Positions 54,879-64,000 of a stretch of 64,000 nucleotides of DNA are shown here, piece by piece (position 1 is the stretch's first letter; the number at the start of each line of letters is the position of its first letter). The position numbers and the translations under genes were made by a program. Below the pieces are notes generated by a model. The model did no database searches and was not told where the DNA came from. It worked only from the letters and a program-made list of their open reading frames with translations. Origin of the DNA: Cordia subcordata (Eukaryota; Streptophyta; Magnoliopsida; Boraginales; Cordiaceae); contig JAPTOF010000015.1 of the NCBI GenBank assembly GCA_028554755.1, forward strand, positions 14,333,501 through 14,397,500. Reading direction: 5' to 3'.

Positions 54879-55268
54879 AAAATTTTGGATGCCTCTTGAC
54901 AAGATGACTTAACAAATTGAATAATCCAAGATAGGAAAATTGGAGTTCAAGATATTTGAATTATCTTGTATAATGTAGAAACTCTATCCTAATTTGGAAA
55001 CCTTACTCAAATGTCATGCCTTGCATATCTAAAAGCTTTAAGAAAGAGATTAAGACACATTCTAATTATCTACAAAATTTTGGATGCCTCTTGACAAGAT
55101 GACTTAACAAATTGAATAATCCAAGATAGGAAAATTGGAGTTCAAGATATTTGAATTATCTTGTATAATGTAGCAACTCTATCCTAATTTGGAAACCTTA
55201 CTCAAATGTCATGCCTTGCATATCTAAAAGCTTTAGGAAAGAGATTAAGACACATTCTAATTATCTAC
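54879..55268 (+). repeat. Near-perfect tandem duplication, 195-bp period
   Basis: AATTTTGGATGCCTCTTGAC at 54881 recurs at 55076. By eye the two copies differ at only about two positions (GTAGAAACTC/GTAGCAACTC and TTTAAGAAAG/TTTAGGAAAG), so the duplication is recent. Confidence 0.92.
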
Positions 55269-55899
55269 ATTAAATCTTGGGCCAATAAGAATTAAGAACA
55301 ACTCTTATTTCTTATTTCCAAGAATCTTAATGCAATTAAAACTCTTATGAAAACACATTTAGCAATTGACCAATAAAGAAATATTCAAGAAAAGACTTCT
55401 CATGCTTAAAACAATATCCAATAAAGAAAGACGAATTGCTAATTGTACCTTGAGCTTCTCTTGACCATATCTTTGAGTTAGGCGGTTGGATACCTTGAAA
55501 TTGAGTCGTGTTTAAGAACATCAGAAGAATTCATCAAAAAATGGCTTGAGTTATTCAAAACAAGAAGAGTTCAAGATAGAAAAAGAAGGATGTGAAGTCA
55601 TAAAGAGGAGACGAGGTACCGACTTGCGTGCTCTCTTGTGAATGCCTTAGAATAGTCTATTATAGCTCACTCATGATTTCATTGCATTACACTTTTCTAT
55701 CACTTCATTTAAACTTGGGTATAGCATACCTTGATTGCCAAATTCATTCCAAAAAGCCTTAAACTCTTTATAAAATCTCTTGCTATGTTTTCAAAAGGCT
55801 TTACAATCTCTTTGAAGCATTTTCACATTGTCTTATTGCGTTAGATTCAAAGAGAATTACAAAATGGTGTTAAAAATTCTTGAAATTGAAATTTATTGG
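55269..55899. other. Unassigned DNA, probably retrotransposon LTR related
   Basis: No gene seen. Likely the outer part of the plus-oriented sirevirus-like LTR that follows, but the boundary is not visible. Confidence 0.3.
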
Positions 55900-56602
55900 G
55901 CATAGTCAGACTCTAGGCCGGCTGCCTGACCTAGCACCCCAAAGCCGGGCTTCTCAAATTTGGCTTCTGACCAAGGCTAGACCTTAAGGCGGTTAATTTG
56001 GCTTTTGAACAAAGCTAGACCCCAAGCCGGTTAATTTGGCTTTTGAATAAGGCTGGGCCCTAGGCCAGTTGAGCAATCTAGTGATCGACCTTAGTCAGTA
56101 AGCTTAGGTAACAAGGCCAGTCGCACCCTTGATTGACCAACCTTGGTTCTGCAGCATTAAATAAATTAACCGCTTAAACCCGTTAGAGCCACCTTTTCTT
56201 CCCCAAACTTCACCTACTTTACCCTAACACTTCAAATTCTCTTTAAATATACTTCCAAAGCGTTCAATGCACAATCATCTAAGCTTGCAAATCTCTTTAT
56301 CATCATTTATTGCTTAGAAATCTTGAGCTATAATTTGCCATACTCTTTGAGCATTCAAGAGCTGTATTTTGCAATATCCACTTTTGAGAAGTTTAGCTAC
56401 ATTACACATTTATTTCTTCAATTCCTTGTTGTATACACACTCTTTTAGCTAGAAAATCTTGAGGGATACATTTATTAAGCTAGAGAGAGTTTAGGGAAAT
56501 CTTAAAGGGTAGGACTTTTAGGTTCTTTGAACATTGAGCTTCAAAGAGTTGTATACTTGGTTTTTGCTTCACCAAGCTTTAACGAAGTATCATAATAGAG
56601 TT
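55900..56602 (+). repeat. Older sirevirus-like LTR, plus orientation
   Basis: It matches the reverse complement of 56640-57300: CTTGCAAATCTCTTTATCATCAT.., TTCAAAGAGTTGTATACTTGG, GCTTCACCAAGCTTT. It contains a three-fold degenerate repeat (TTAATTTGGCTTTTGAA) near 55950-56050. It is cut at 56602 by the minus-oriented LTR. Confidence 0.55.
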
Positions 56603-57920
56603 TGTGGGTGCAAATATCTTAAGAGGGGGGGGTGAATTAAGATATTAATACTAATTTTCGTTTTTTAAAATTTTCAGAAAATTTACAACTTCTAACAAGC
56701 AATATATCAAACACAAGATAAGCAAGGTAAGAACAATAAAAATAGAGATGCAAGGAGAAGAGAGACAAACGATTTTAAGGTGGTTCGGCCAAGCCTACGT
56801 CCACCGCCCAAGGAATCTCCCCTTAGGACTTCAAAGATTTCCACTAAAATGCTTCTTCAAAACTTGGTGAAGCACAAACCAAGTTCTTTACAACCTCTTT
56901 GAAGTCTTACATCAAAGAACCCAAGAGATTCTCTCTATAGGATTTCCTCACACTTTACAAGCTTAAATGGATATATCTCACAACGATTAAAGCTCTCAAA
57001 GTGTGTATATACTCAAGATTGAAAAGAGATTGAATCTGAAATTTTCCTCAAGAAGAGAAAGAATAAGCTCTTGAAAGCTCAAATATATTGCAAGAATGGC
57101 TCAAAGATGGATTGAATGATGATAAACACTTTTGCACACTTCAATTGATGTTTAGAAAGTGTATTTGAATGAGTATTTGAAGAGATTTGGGGGTTAGGGA
57201 TTTGGTAGGTGAAGAAGGATGAAGATTTTCGGCTAGAACGGTAATAAACGGCTAGTGCATTTATTACAGCCCCCGTTCAGCCGGTCGATCAACTTGGTCG
57301 TCCGGCTTGCCCTTCTCCTTCACTGACTAGGCCGGACGCCTTAGCCGATCGACCGGCTAGGGGGTCCGGCTTTTCCCTTCACCTCTCTGATTAGGCCGAG
57401 CGACCACCCAGGTCAGCCGGTCGACCGGCTGGGGGGTCCGGCCACTTCAGAATGTGAAGTAAAGCCAAATTTTGCAGAAAAACAAATTCAAGTGCATTTT
57501 CACAACTCCAAGTTATTTTGAATAACTATGTAAATGCATGTTGTGAATAAAAACACCCCAAAAACTTATTTTATCTCAATGTTTGCATTCAAATACATTT
57601 GTGCATATGTTATTTTCAAAAGTGTAAGACTTGAAAATTTTTTCCAATGACAAAGAAAAATATTTTGAGCCAAGTCCACACAATATATAGGCATTTCACA
57701 AAAAGAGCAAGAAGAAAAATAAATCCGGTACCCCTTATGTCTTCTCTTCTCCTCCTTATGCCTTCTCATCTTTTCTCTTCTTCAAATAACCCTTTTGCAT
57801 ATCTTCGTATCTTTCCAAGCTTCATATTGATGACATCTCATTTTCACAAGAAGCTATTTAGTTAAATAACGCATATATATATTTTCATCATCAAAATCAA
57901 TAATGAATATTTAACTAACA
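56603..57920 (-). repeat. 3' LTR of a sirevirus (copia) element
   Basis: About 1318 bp. Minus-strand start TGTTAGTTAAATATTC just after the polypurine tract; minus-strand end CTTAATTCACCCCCCCCTC..GCACCCACA, typical of sirevirus LTR ends. GC-rich GTCGACCGGC motifs lie at 57290-57440. The 5' LTR is beyond the window. Confidence 0.75.
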
Positions 57921-57950
57921 ATCTCCCCCTTTTTGATGATGACAAATTTT
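57921..57950 (-). other. Polypurine tract of the sirevirus
   Basis: The minus strand reads GTCATCATCAAAAAGGGGGAGAT right before the LTR, the characteristic sirevirus polypurine tract. A second similar tract (GATGCCAAAGGGGGGGAATT) lies at about 58180-58200. Confidence 0.85.
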
Positions 57951-58286
57951 TAAGATTTGAGATAAAAATACTCCCTCTTAATATATGCATTTCTTTAAAA
58001 ATTGCCTTTTTGAGAAAATGCTTTGATTATCAAATTTAAACTAATGTGAATAGATAACCATATATCATCCAAGCATAAATACCAATACCACATCATCCTC
58101 ATATCATCAAAGCATAAATACCACATCATAACATCATCCATATATCATCAAAGCATAAATACCACATCATAACTTAATTCCCCCCCTTTGGCATCATCAA
58201 AATCAATATAAAGGTAGGAAAAGAAATGTATAAAAGAGTTAATTTAAAGATCAACTAAAAATTGTTTTTAAGTGGAAAGAGGAAAA

Positions 58287-59673
58287 TCAAGGTGTGCGAT
58301 CATGATGATCCTTGAAGTAGTTTCTCATGTCTGTCTTCATAATAGCTACTTCTGAATCAATATGTTGCCTCCAAGCAGTGAGCTCGTCCTATTGGCTTGT
58401 TATTGTGGCCCTCATTTCACCCATACCAGTGTTTAAGGCTTGTAATTGGGACAGAATCTGAGCCATCAAAGAAGGGTCTTCCTGTTGTCCCATAGAGCTA
58501 GAACCATCACCCTGACGCATTTCTCTTCGGTGTAGCTCATCAATATGCTCTTGCTCCCTAGATTCTCTCATCACTTGCCTAAGAGTAGCTTCCTCATTAT
58601 TTTCCTCTTCTTCAGAGGAACTAACAACCATGGGTATGGTTCCTGGTATGCCTATGTTAGGATTTCCCTCAATTTCTGGCCCTTCATCTTATTCAAGGTT
58701 GATATCTACCCCACCAACTATGTCATCAAGTTTTTCTGCTGTGGTGCCAAAAACAGGGTCGATGAAAGTAGTCCCGTTCTTAGTTCTATTTCTAATTGCA
58801 GCTTGAGTGCTTTGGCGCAAATTTTTGAAAGTTTCTCTATTTATAGGCTCCATATTGTACCAATAAATACCCATGAAGTTCATATATAGCATGTCAAAAT
58901 TCCAAGCAAACATCTTATATGGAGCATTTGAGGTTATGTTGAAATACAAGAAAATGTGCATTAAGGCCATACCATAACCAGGAGTGGTCATTTTTCCTCC
59001 ATCCTTTCCACTAATATGCAACATATGCTGAAGGATAAGGAAAGGCAAGGCTATCTCCTTTTTCTTCCTAAGGCTATAAAGGATATAAGCATCCATGATT
59101 GGAATTTTCCCATCATTGATATTCCTAGGAAGAATCACTTCACTCATGATTTTAAGAGCAATCCTTGTATTAACATCAACATCTCTTAATAGTGGAAGAA
59201 TCAAATTTGGATCTTTAGGCCCTACTTTCTCCCACATAAAACTTATGACGTCACTGAGGATGGCGGTTCCTTAATTCCTTCCGCCATCCTTGACTATTAT
59301 AATGACCTTCCCCTTCAATAGGTATATGAAATATATTATGCAAAATGGCCTCGTTAAGCACAAAGTTTATCCCACAAACTGTTGAAGCTAATTCTAGTCT
59401 TGGGCTTCTACAATGTATCTCGAGATTTTCATAGAACTCAATCACTAACACATCTTGTACATCACAATGCAAATGAAGAAAGGCATTCCATCTATCAAAT
59501 AGTGGCAAGATATCAGTGCCAGCAAAGTCAGAGTCCACGATATATTTACCGTAGAGAATTGATTGCTTCCCTTGAATCTTGGATGCCGGAGGTGGTGGTG
59601 GTGGAGGAGATTGAGTTCTTGCCCTTTTTCCTTTTCTCCCACGTGCTTGACTTTTTCCTCTAAGATTCACCAT
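58287..59673 (-). pseudogene. Sirevirus env-like / plant transposon protein ORF (broken)
   Basis: Between RNase H and the 3' LTR, as in sireviruses. It starts MVNLRGKSQARGRKGKRA with a poly-Pro run (59673). The central domain (YIVDSDFAGTDILPLFDRW, VLVIEFYENLEIHCRS, GINFVLNEAILHNIFHIP; then PLLRDVDVNTRIALKIMSEVILP, IMDAYILYSLRKKKEIALPFLI) resembles the putative plant transposon protein domain seen in env-like ORFs. A Glu-rich, coiled-coil-like tail follows. Breaks are a frameshift near 59260, TAA at 58691-58689 and TAG at 58391-58389; the frame resumes after that stop and ends with TGA at 58289-58287. Envelope function is only a family hypothesis. Confidence 0.7.
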
Positions 59674-60068
59674 GATTTCGTGTTGTTTTTGTGAAAATAA
59701 TCGGTAAAATCTTTGTTTTTTGAAGTGAGCAAGCCAATTTTAGGAAGAAATTTGGAAGAAAACGGTTGAAAATTGAAGATTTTGAGATGGGGGTGAGCGA
59801 ATTTTGGTTAGGGTTAAAAAGAAATTGAGAGAATGTGGTGAAATTGGGGTGAAAACCCCCAATTTTTAACCCTGTTCGCGTTCAGTCGGTCGACCGGCTG
59901 GTCGCGGGGGGTCGACCGGCCGGATCAGAGAGCTCATTAAAAAAAATCCTTTCAACTGGACGTCTAGGGCATTAGTCGGTCGACCTGCTTGGTCGACTGG
60001 CTTGGTCAGAAAGTGCATAAATTGCTTATTTTCTATACTCAAGCCACATAAACACATATATATGCCAT
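59674..60068 (-). other. Spacer between env-like ORF and pol, with GC-rich motif
   Basis: Non-coding. Contains CGGTCGACCGGC twice within 59885-59925 and once near 59975, the same motif as in the LTR at 57290-57440. Confidence 0.6.
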
Positions 60069-61951
60069 TTAACCACATTTTATCATTCCAATCTCCCTCC
60101 TAATCTTACAAAATTGATCTTCATTCAATGGTTTAGTAAAAATATCAGCAACTTGATATAAAGTATCAACAAATTCAAGAATTATATCACCTTTTTGTAC
60201 ATGATCTCTAATGAAATGGTGCCTAATCTCAATATGCTTAGTTCTTGAGTGTTGAATTGGGTTCTTAGTAAGATTAATTGCACTAGTATTATTACAATAT
60301 ATAGGAATATGATCATACTTCAATCCTTAATCAAGTAAATTTTGTTTCATCCACAATATTTGTGCCACACAACTACCAGCTGCAATATATTCAGCTTCGG
60401 TGGTAGAAATGGTAACGCTATTTTGTTTCCTACAAGACCAAGATACTAAGGAATGTCCTAAGAATTGGCATGTTCCACTAGTGCTCTTACGATCTATTTT
60501 GCAACCAGCATAGTCTGCATAAAAAAAACCACATAGATCAAACGACGTTCCTTTAGCATACCAAAGCCCTAAATTAACTGTTCCCTTAAAATATCTAATT
60601 ATTCTTTTTACAGCTGTTAAGTGAATTTCCTTAGGATTGGATTGAAATCTAGCACATAAGCACACCGAGAACATGATATCAGGTCTAGAGGCAGTTAAAT
60701 ATAATAGGCTACTGATCATACCTTTATATTTCTTCTCGTCTACTGATTTACTTTTCTCATCTTTATCTAGCTTTGTTGAGGGACTCATGGGAGTTCCAAT
60801 TTCCTTTGCATCTTCAAGTCGCAATTTCTTGATAATTTCCTTGGTGTATTTGGCTTGATTTACGAAGATCCCCTCTTTTGCTTATTTGATTTGGAGTCCG
60901 AGGAAGAAAGTCAATTCTCCCATCATGCTCATCTCAAACTCCTTGTGCATGCACTTTGAAAAATTCTCACACAAGGAAACATTAGTAGCACCAAAAATTA
61001 TATCATCTACATAGATTTGGACAAGTAGAATGTCATTGTCTTTTCTTTTGATAAAAAGGGTTGAATCAAGTTTCCCTCTTTCGAAATTGTTTTCAACCAA
61101 AAATCCACTAAGTTTTTCATACCAAGCTCTAGGAGCTTGCTTTAAGCCATATAGGGCTTTTCTAATTTAAAAACATGATTAGGAAAACATGAATCTTCAA
61201 ACCCGGGGAGTTGTTCAACATAAACTTCTTCTTCAATGAATCCATTTAAAAATGCACTCTTCACATCCATTTGATAAAGTTTAAAGTCCATGTGACATGC
61301 AAATGCAAGTAACATACGAATGGATTCAAGTCTAGCTATAGGCACATAAGTTTCATCATAATCAATTCCTTCTTCTTGATTGTATCCTTGTGCAACTAGT
61401 CTAGCCTTATTCCTAGTCACTATTCCGGCTTCATCTAGTTTGTTTCTGAATACCCATTTGGTTCCAATTACCGGTCTATCTTTAGGTCTTTCAACTAGCT
61501 TCCAAACTTTATTTCTCTCAAATTGATTGAGTTCTTCTTGCATTGCTATTATCCAATTTTCATCTAGTAGAGCTTCTTTTACATTTTTGGGTTCAATATG
61601 AGAAATAAATGCATGATGCTCACAAAAAGTGCTAATATTACGCTTAGTTCTTACACCTTCATTTGGATTACCGAGAATAAGATCTTGAGGATGGTTTCTC
61701 ACAAACTTCCAACTCTTTGGTAGATCTTCATGAGGTTCTTTTGTTTCATCATCTTCGGTTGAGCAATGTTTGATTTCCTCATTTTCTTGAGACCTCCTTT
61801 CTTGAAGTTCTTCTTCTTGCTTCGTTTCTTTGTCTTTTGGAGTTGGATCTTCAAGCGTTGTCTTTTCCAAAAGATAACCTACATCATCAATTTCCTTTCT
61901 CGGCTCAAATGGATTAGTCTCATCAAATGTAACATGTATTGATTCTTCCAC
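60069..61951 (-). pseudogene. Sirevirus RT and RNase H
   Basis: RT from about 61560: QEELNQFERNKVWKLVERP, GTKWVFRNKLDEAG, ARLVAQGYNQEEGIDYDETY and MDVKSAFLNG. A frameshift near 61140 interrupts the YGLKQAPRAW block. YVDDIIFGAT (near 61000) keeps the catalytic YVDD. RNase H: CKIDRKSTSGTCQFLG, SWSCRKQNSVTISTTEAEYIAAGSC, CNNTSAINL and KHIEIRHHFIRDH, ending GMIKCG at 60069. In-frame stops lie at 60884-60882 and 60329-60327. Confidence 0.9.
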
Positions 61952-63163
61952 AACAAGAGTCCTCTTATTATATACCCTATATGCTTTGCTCTTTGTGGAA
62001 TATCCTAAGAATATTCCTTCATCGGATTTAGAATCAAACTTTCTTAAGTGGTCCTTAGTGTTTAGAATAAAACATTTACAACCAAATACCTTGAAGTATG
62101 ATACTTTAGGTGTTTTGCCATATCATAGTTCATATGGAGTTTTGTTTAAAATAGGTCTAATCAATACTCTATTTTGCACATAGCATGCAGTATTTATGGC
62201 TTCACTCCAAAAATATGTTGGCAAGTTGTGTTCTTTTAGCATAGTCCTTGCCATTTCTTGTAATGTACGATTCTTCCTCTCTACTACCCCGTTTTGTTGA
62301 GGAGTACGAGGGGCCGAAAAGTTATGCTCAATGCCATGTTCATCACAAAAGTTTATGAAATGAGTATTCACATATTCGGTACCATTATCACTACGGATGC
62401 AAGTTATAAAATAGCCTTTCTCATTTTGCACTTTTCTACACAATCTTGCAAATTCATTGAAGGCATCATTTTTATGTGTAAGAAACATGACTCATGTAAA
62501 TCTAGTGTAATCATCAACTACAACAAATGTATACCTAGATCCTCCTAAGCTTGCCACATCAATGGGTCCAAACAAATCCATATGTAGTAGTTGTAATGCT
62601 CTATTTGTTGAAACCTTATTTAGGGATTTGAAGAATGTTTTATGTTGTTTTCCTAGTTGGCAAGCATCACAGATTTTATCTTTTTCAAATTTTAGTTTTG
62701 GTAGGTCTCTAACTAGATCATGCTTTGATAAATCATTCAATAAGCTCATGCTAGCATGTCCTAATCTTCTATGCCATAACCAAGTATTTTCATGCACAAC
62801 AGATAAACACTTAACATGTTGACATATAAGTTGATCAATTTCAACAATGTAAACATTTTCATTTCTCTTAGCTACAAATAATACAGTTTCATTTCCACAT
62901 TCATACACAAGACATTTAGAGGATTGAAATATGACTTTGTGCCCTTTGTCACATAATTGACTAATGCTAAGTAGATTAAATTTTAGACCTTCTACTAGTA
63001 AAACATTGTGTATAGCAAGAGAATTTTCATTACCAATGCTTCCTTTTCCAATAATTTTCCCTTTGCTATTGTTCCCAAAGGTAACATCTCCTCCTTTTGC
63101 CCTTTTTAGTTTGTAGAAAAGTGACGAGTTCCCTGTCATGTGCTTAGAACAACCACTATCCAA
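61952..63163 (-). pseudogene. Sirevirus protease end and integrase
   Basis: Protease-region MDSGCSKHMTGN (63163), GAG-pre-integrase (WLWHRRLGHASMSLL, CDACQLGKQHK), integrase core (LHMDLFGPIDVASLGG, VVVDDYTRF, then IRSDNGTEYVN, APRTPQQNGVVERKNRTL) and a C-terminal YGKTPK/FLGYS region. TGA stops at 62494-62492 and 62125-62123 stand where the family has Trp. Confidence 0.88.
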
Positions 63164-63217
63164 GATCCATTTTATTTTGCTTGAATTTCTTTTATTGCAT
63201 ACCTACACACATGAAAT

Positions 63218-64000
63218 TCAAATGCAATTCTTTATTTTGGGGTCCCCAACACCTTGGGTCATTGGCGTTAGTTTAATTTTTGTTTTTGACCACCCATTTT
63301 GGTCTTTGCCAATATGGAACATGTGATCCTTTATCACGAATTTTTTTGTAATAACAATGAGTAGATACATGTCCTTTCTTTTCACAATAAGTACAAATAA
63401 CATTTGTCTTCGGTGAAGAGAGAGATGTAGAGGTAGAACCCTTGATAAAATAGGTTTTGAAATACTTTTGATTAATACTAGGTTTGTATCCAATACCACT
63501 CTTATCAAAAGACATTTTTTGACTTCCAAGAAGTTTTTCAAAATTTTCTTTCCCATTTGTAAACTTTTGAACAATTCCATTTAAATCTTCATTTTTCTTT
63601 TTAAATCTTTAACTTCTTTTCAATCTTTACAAAATCTTGCATATGAATCATTTTCTTTTTCTGATATGTCTAATTTTTCAATAAGAGAAGCATTTTTCTT
63701 TTCTAAAATTTCTTTTTCATTTTGAACAAGTTTCAAACTTTTATGCATTTGCTTGTTTTTTGCCAAAGCTAAGGATAGATCATCATGTAATTTAGCAAAT
63801 GCTTCTTTTAGTTCATCAAAACTATATTCCTCTTCCTCCTCTTCACTAGATGAATAATAAATAGATAAAGATGGTGAAGATAGTACCTCATCCTCATTGG
63901 CCATGAGGCAAAAATTGGCTACCTCATGATGCTCTTCCTTATCTTCTTCGGTTTCGGAGAAGTCCCATGTAGCCTTGAGCGCCTTTCTTTCCTTCTTCTT
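63218..64000 (-). pseudogene. Sirevirus gag, C-terminal part, runs off the window
   Basis: From the window edge: KATWDFSETEEDKEEHHEVANFCLMANEDE, an acidic Ser/Glu run, a coiled-coil region (ELKEAFAKLHDDLSLALAKN..LEKKNASLIEKLDISEKEN, 63820-63640), a stop at 63622-63620, then a zinc knuckle CTYCEKKGHVSTHCYYK (about 63400) and HVPYWQRPKW before the protease. This layout is typical of sirevirus gag. Confidence 0.8.

Overview
This is nuclear DNA from a flowering plant, probably a dicot. The evidence is a split gene with GT-AG intron borders, plant-only protein families (DUF247, EP1-like bulb-lectin glycoproteins), plant LTR retrotransposons primed by initiator-Met tRNA, a SINE, LINE remains, many MITEs and a chloroplast-derived fragment. 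The sequence is AT-rich and most of it is transposon-derived. I see no CRISPR array, operon, or rRNA or tRNA gene.

Layout. 1-722 is the 3' end of a DUF247 gene. 1155-2217 is a hAT-type non-autonomous element with a perfect 8-bp target duplication, followed by an old LTR with its primer-binding site (2254-3270). 6446-9087 is the 3' half of a copia element. 11021-12465 (minus) is an intact two-exon EP1-like secreted glycoprotein gene. 12.8-29 kb holds diverged copies of the DNA around that gene, invaded by a composite copia structure (18.8-25.1 kb) that carries a chloroplast infA fragment, by a SINE, by LINE remains and by a solo LTR (29357-30387). 31962-36874 is a structurally complete but inactive copia element nested in a LINE remnant. 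40024-41335 is a second EP1-like copy, intronless and frameshifted. 41663-42141 is a GC-rich hAT-type MITE. 42.1-45.6 kb is non-coding retrotransposon sequence ending in a 1.4-kb LTR. 46470-47477 (minus) is an intact membrane-protein gene. 47.5-55.9 kb is AT-rich, with MITEs and tandem duplications. 55.9-64 kb holds an old sirevirus-type LTR in plus orientation, then the 3' part of a minus-strand sirevirus (LTR, env-like ORF, pol, gag) that runs off the right edge.

How it fits together. Only three host genes look real: the DUF247 3' end, EP1-like copy 1 and the membrane protein. The main story is an EP1-like cluster copied by segmental duplication and then pulled apart by nested transposons. 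A 17-bp promoter motif survives at four places although only two still have a gene body. The least expected items are the plastid infA fragment inside a retrotransposon, the intron presence/absence difference between the two EP1-like copies, and an inverted full-length LTR at one end of the composite copia element. I do not see a new multi-gene system. Coordinates of old repeats are approximate, and all alignments were made by eye.
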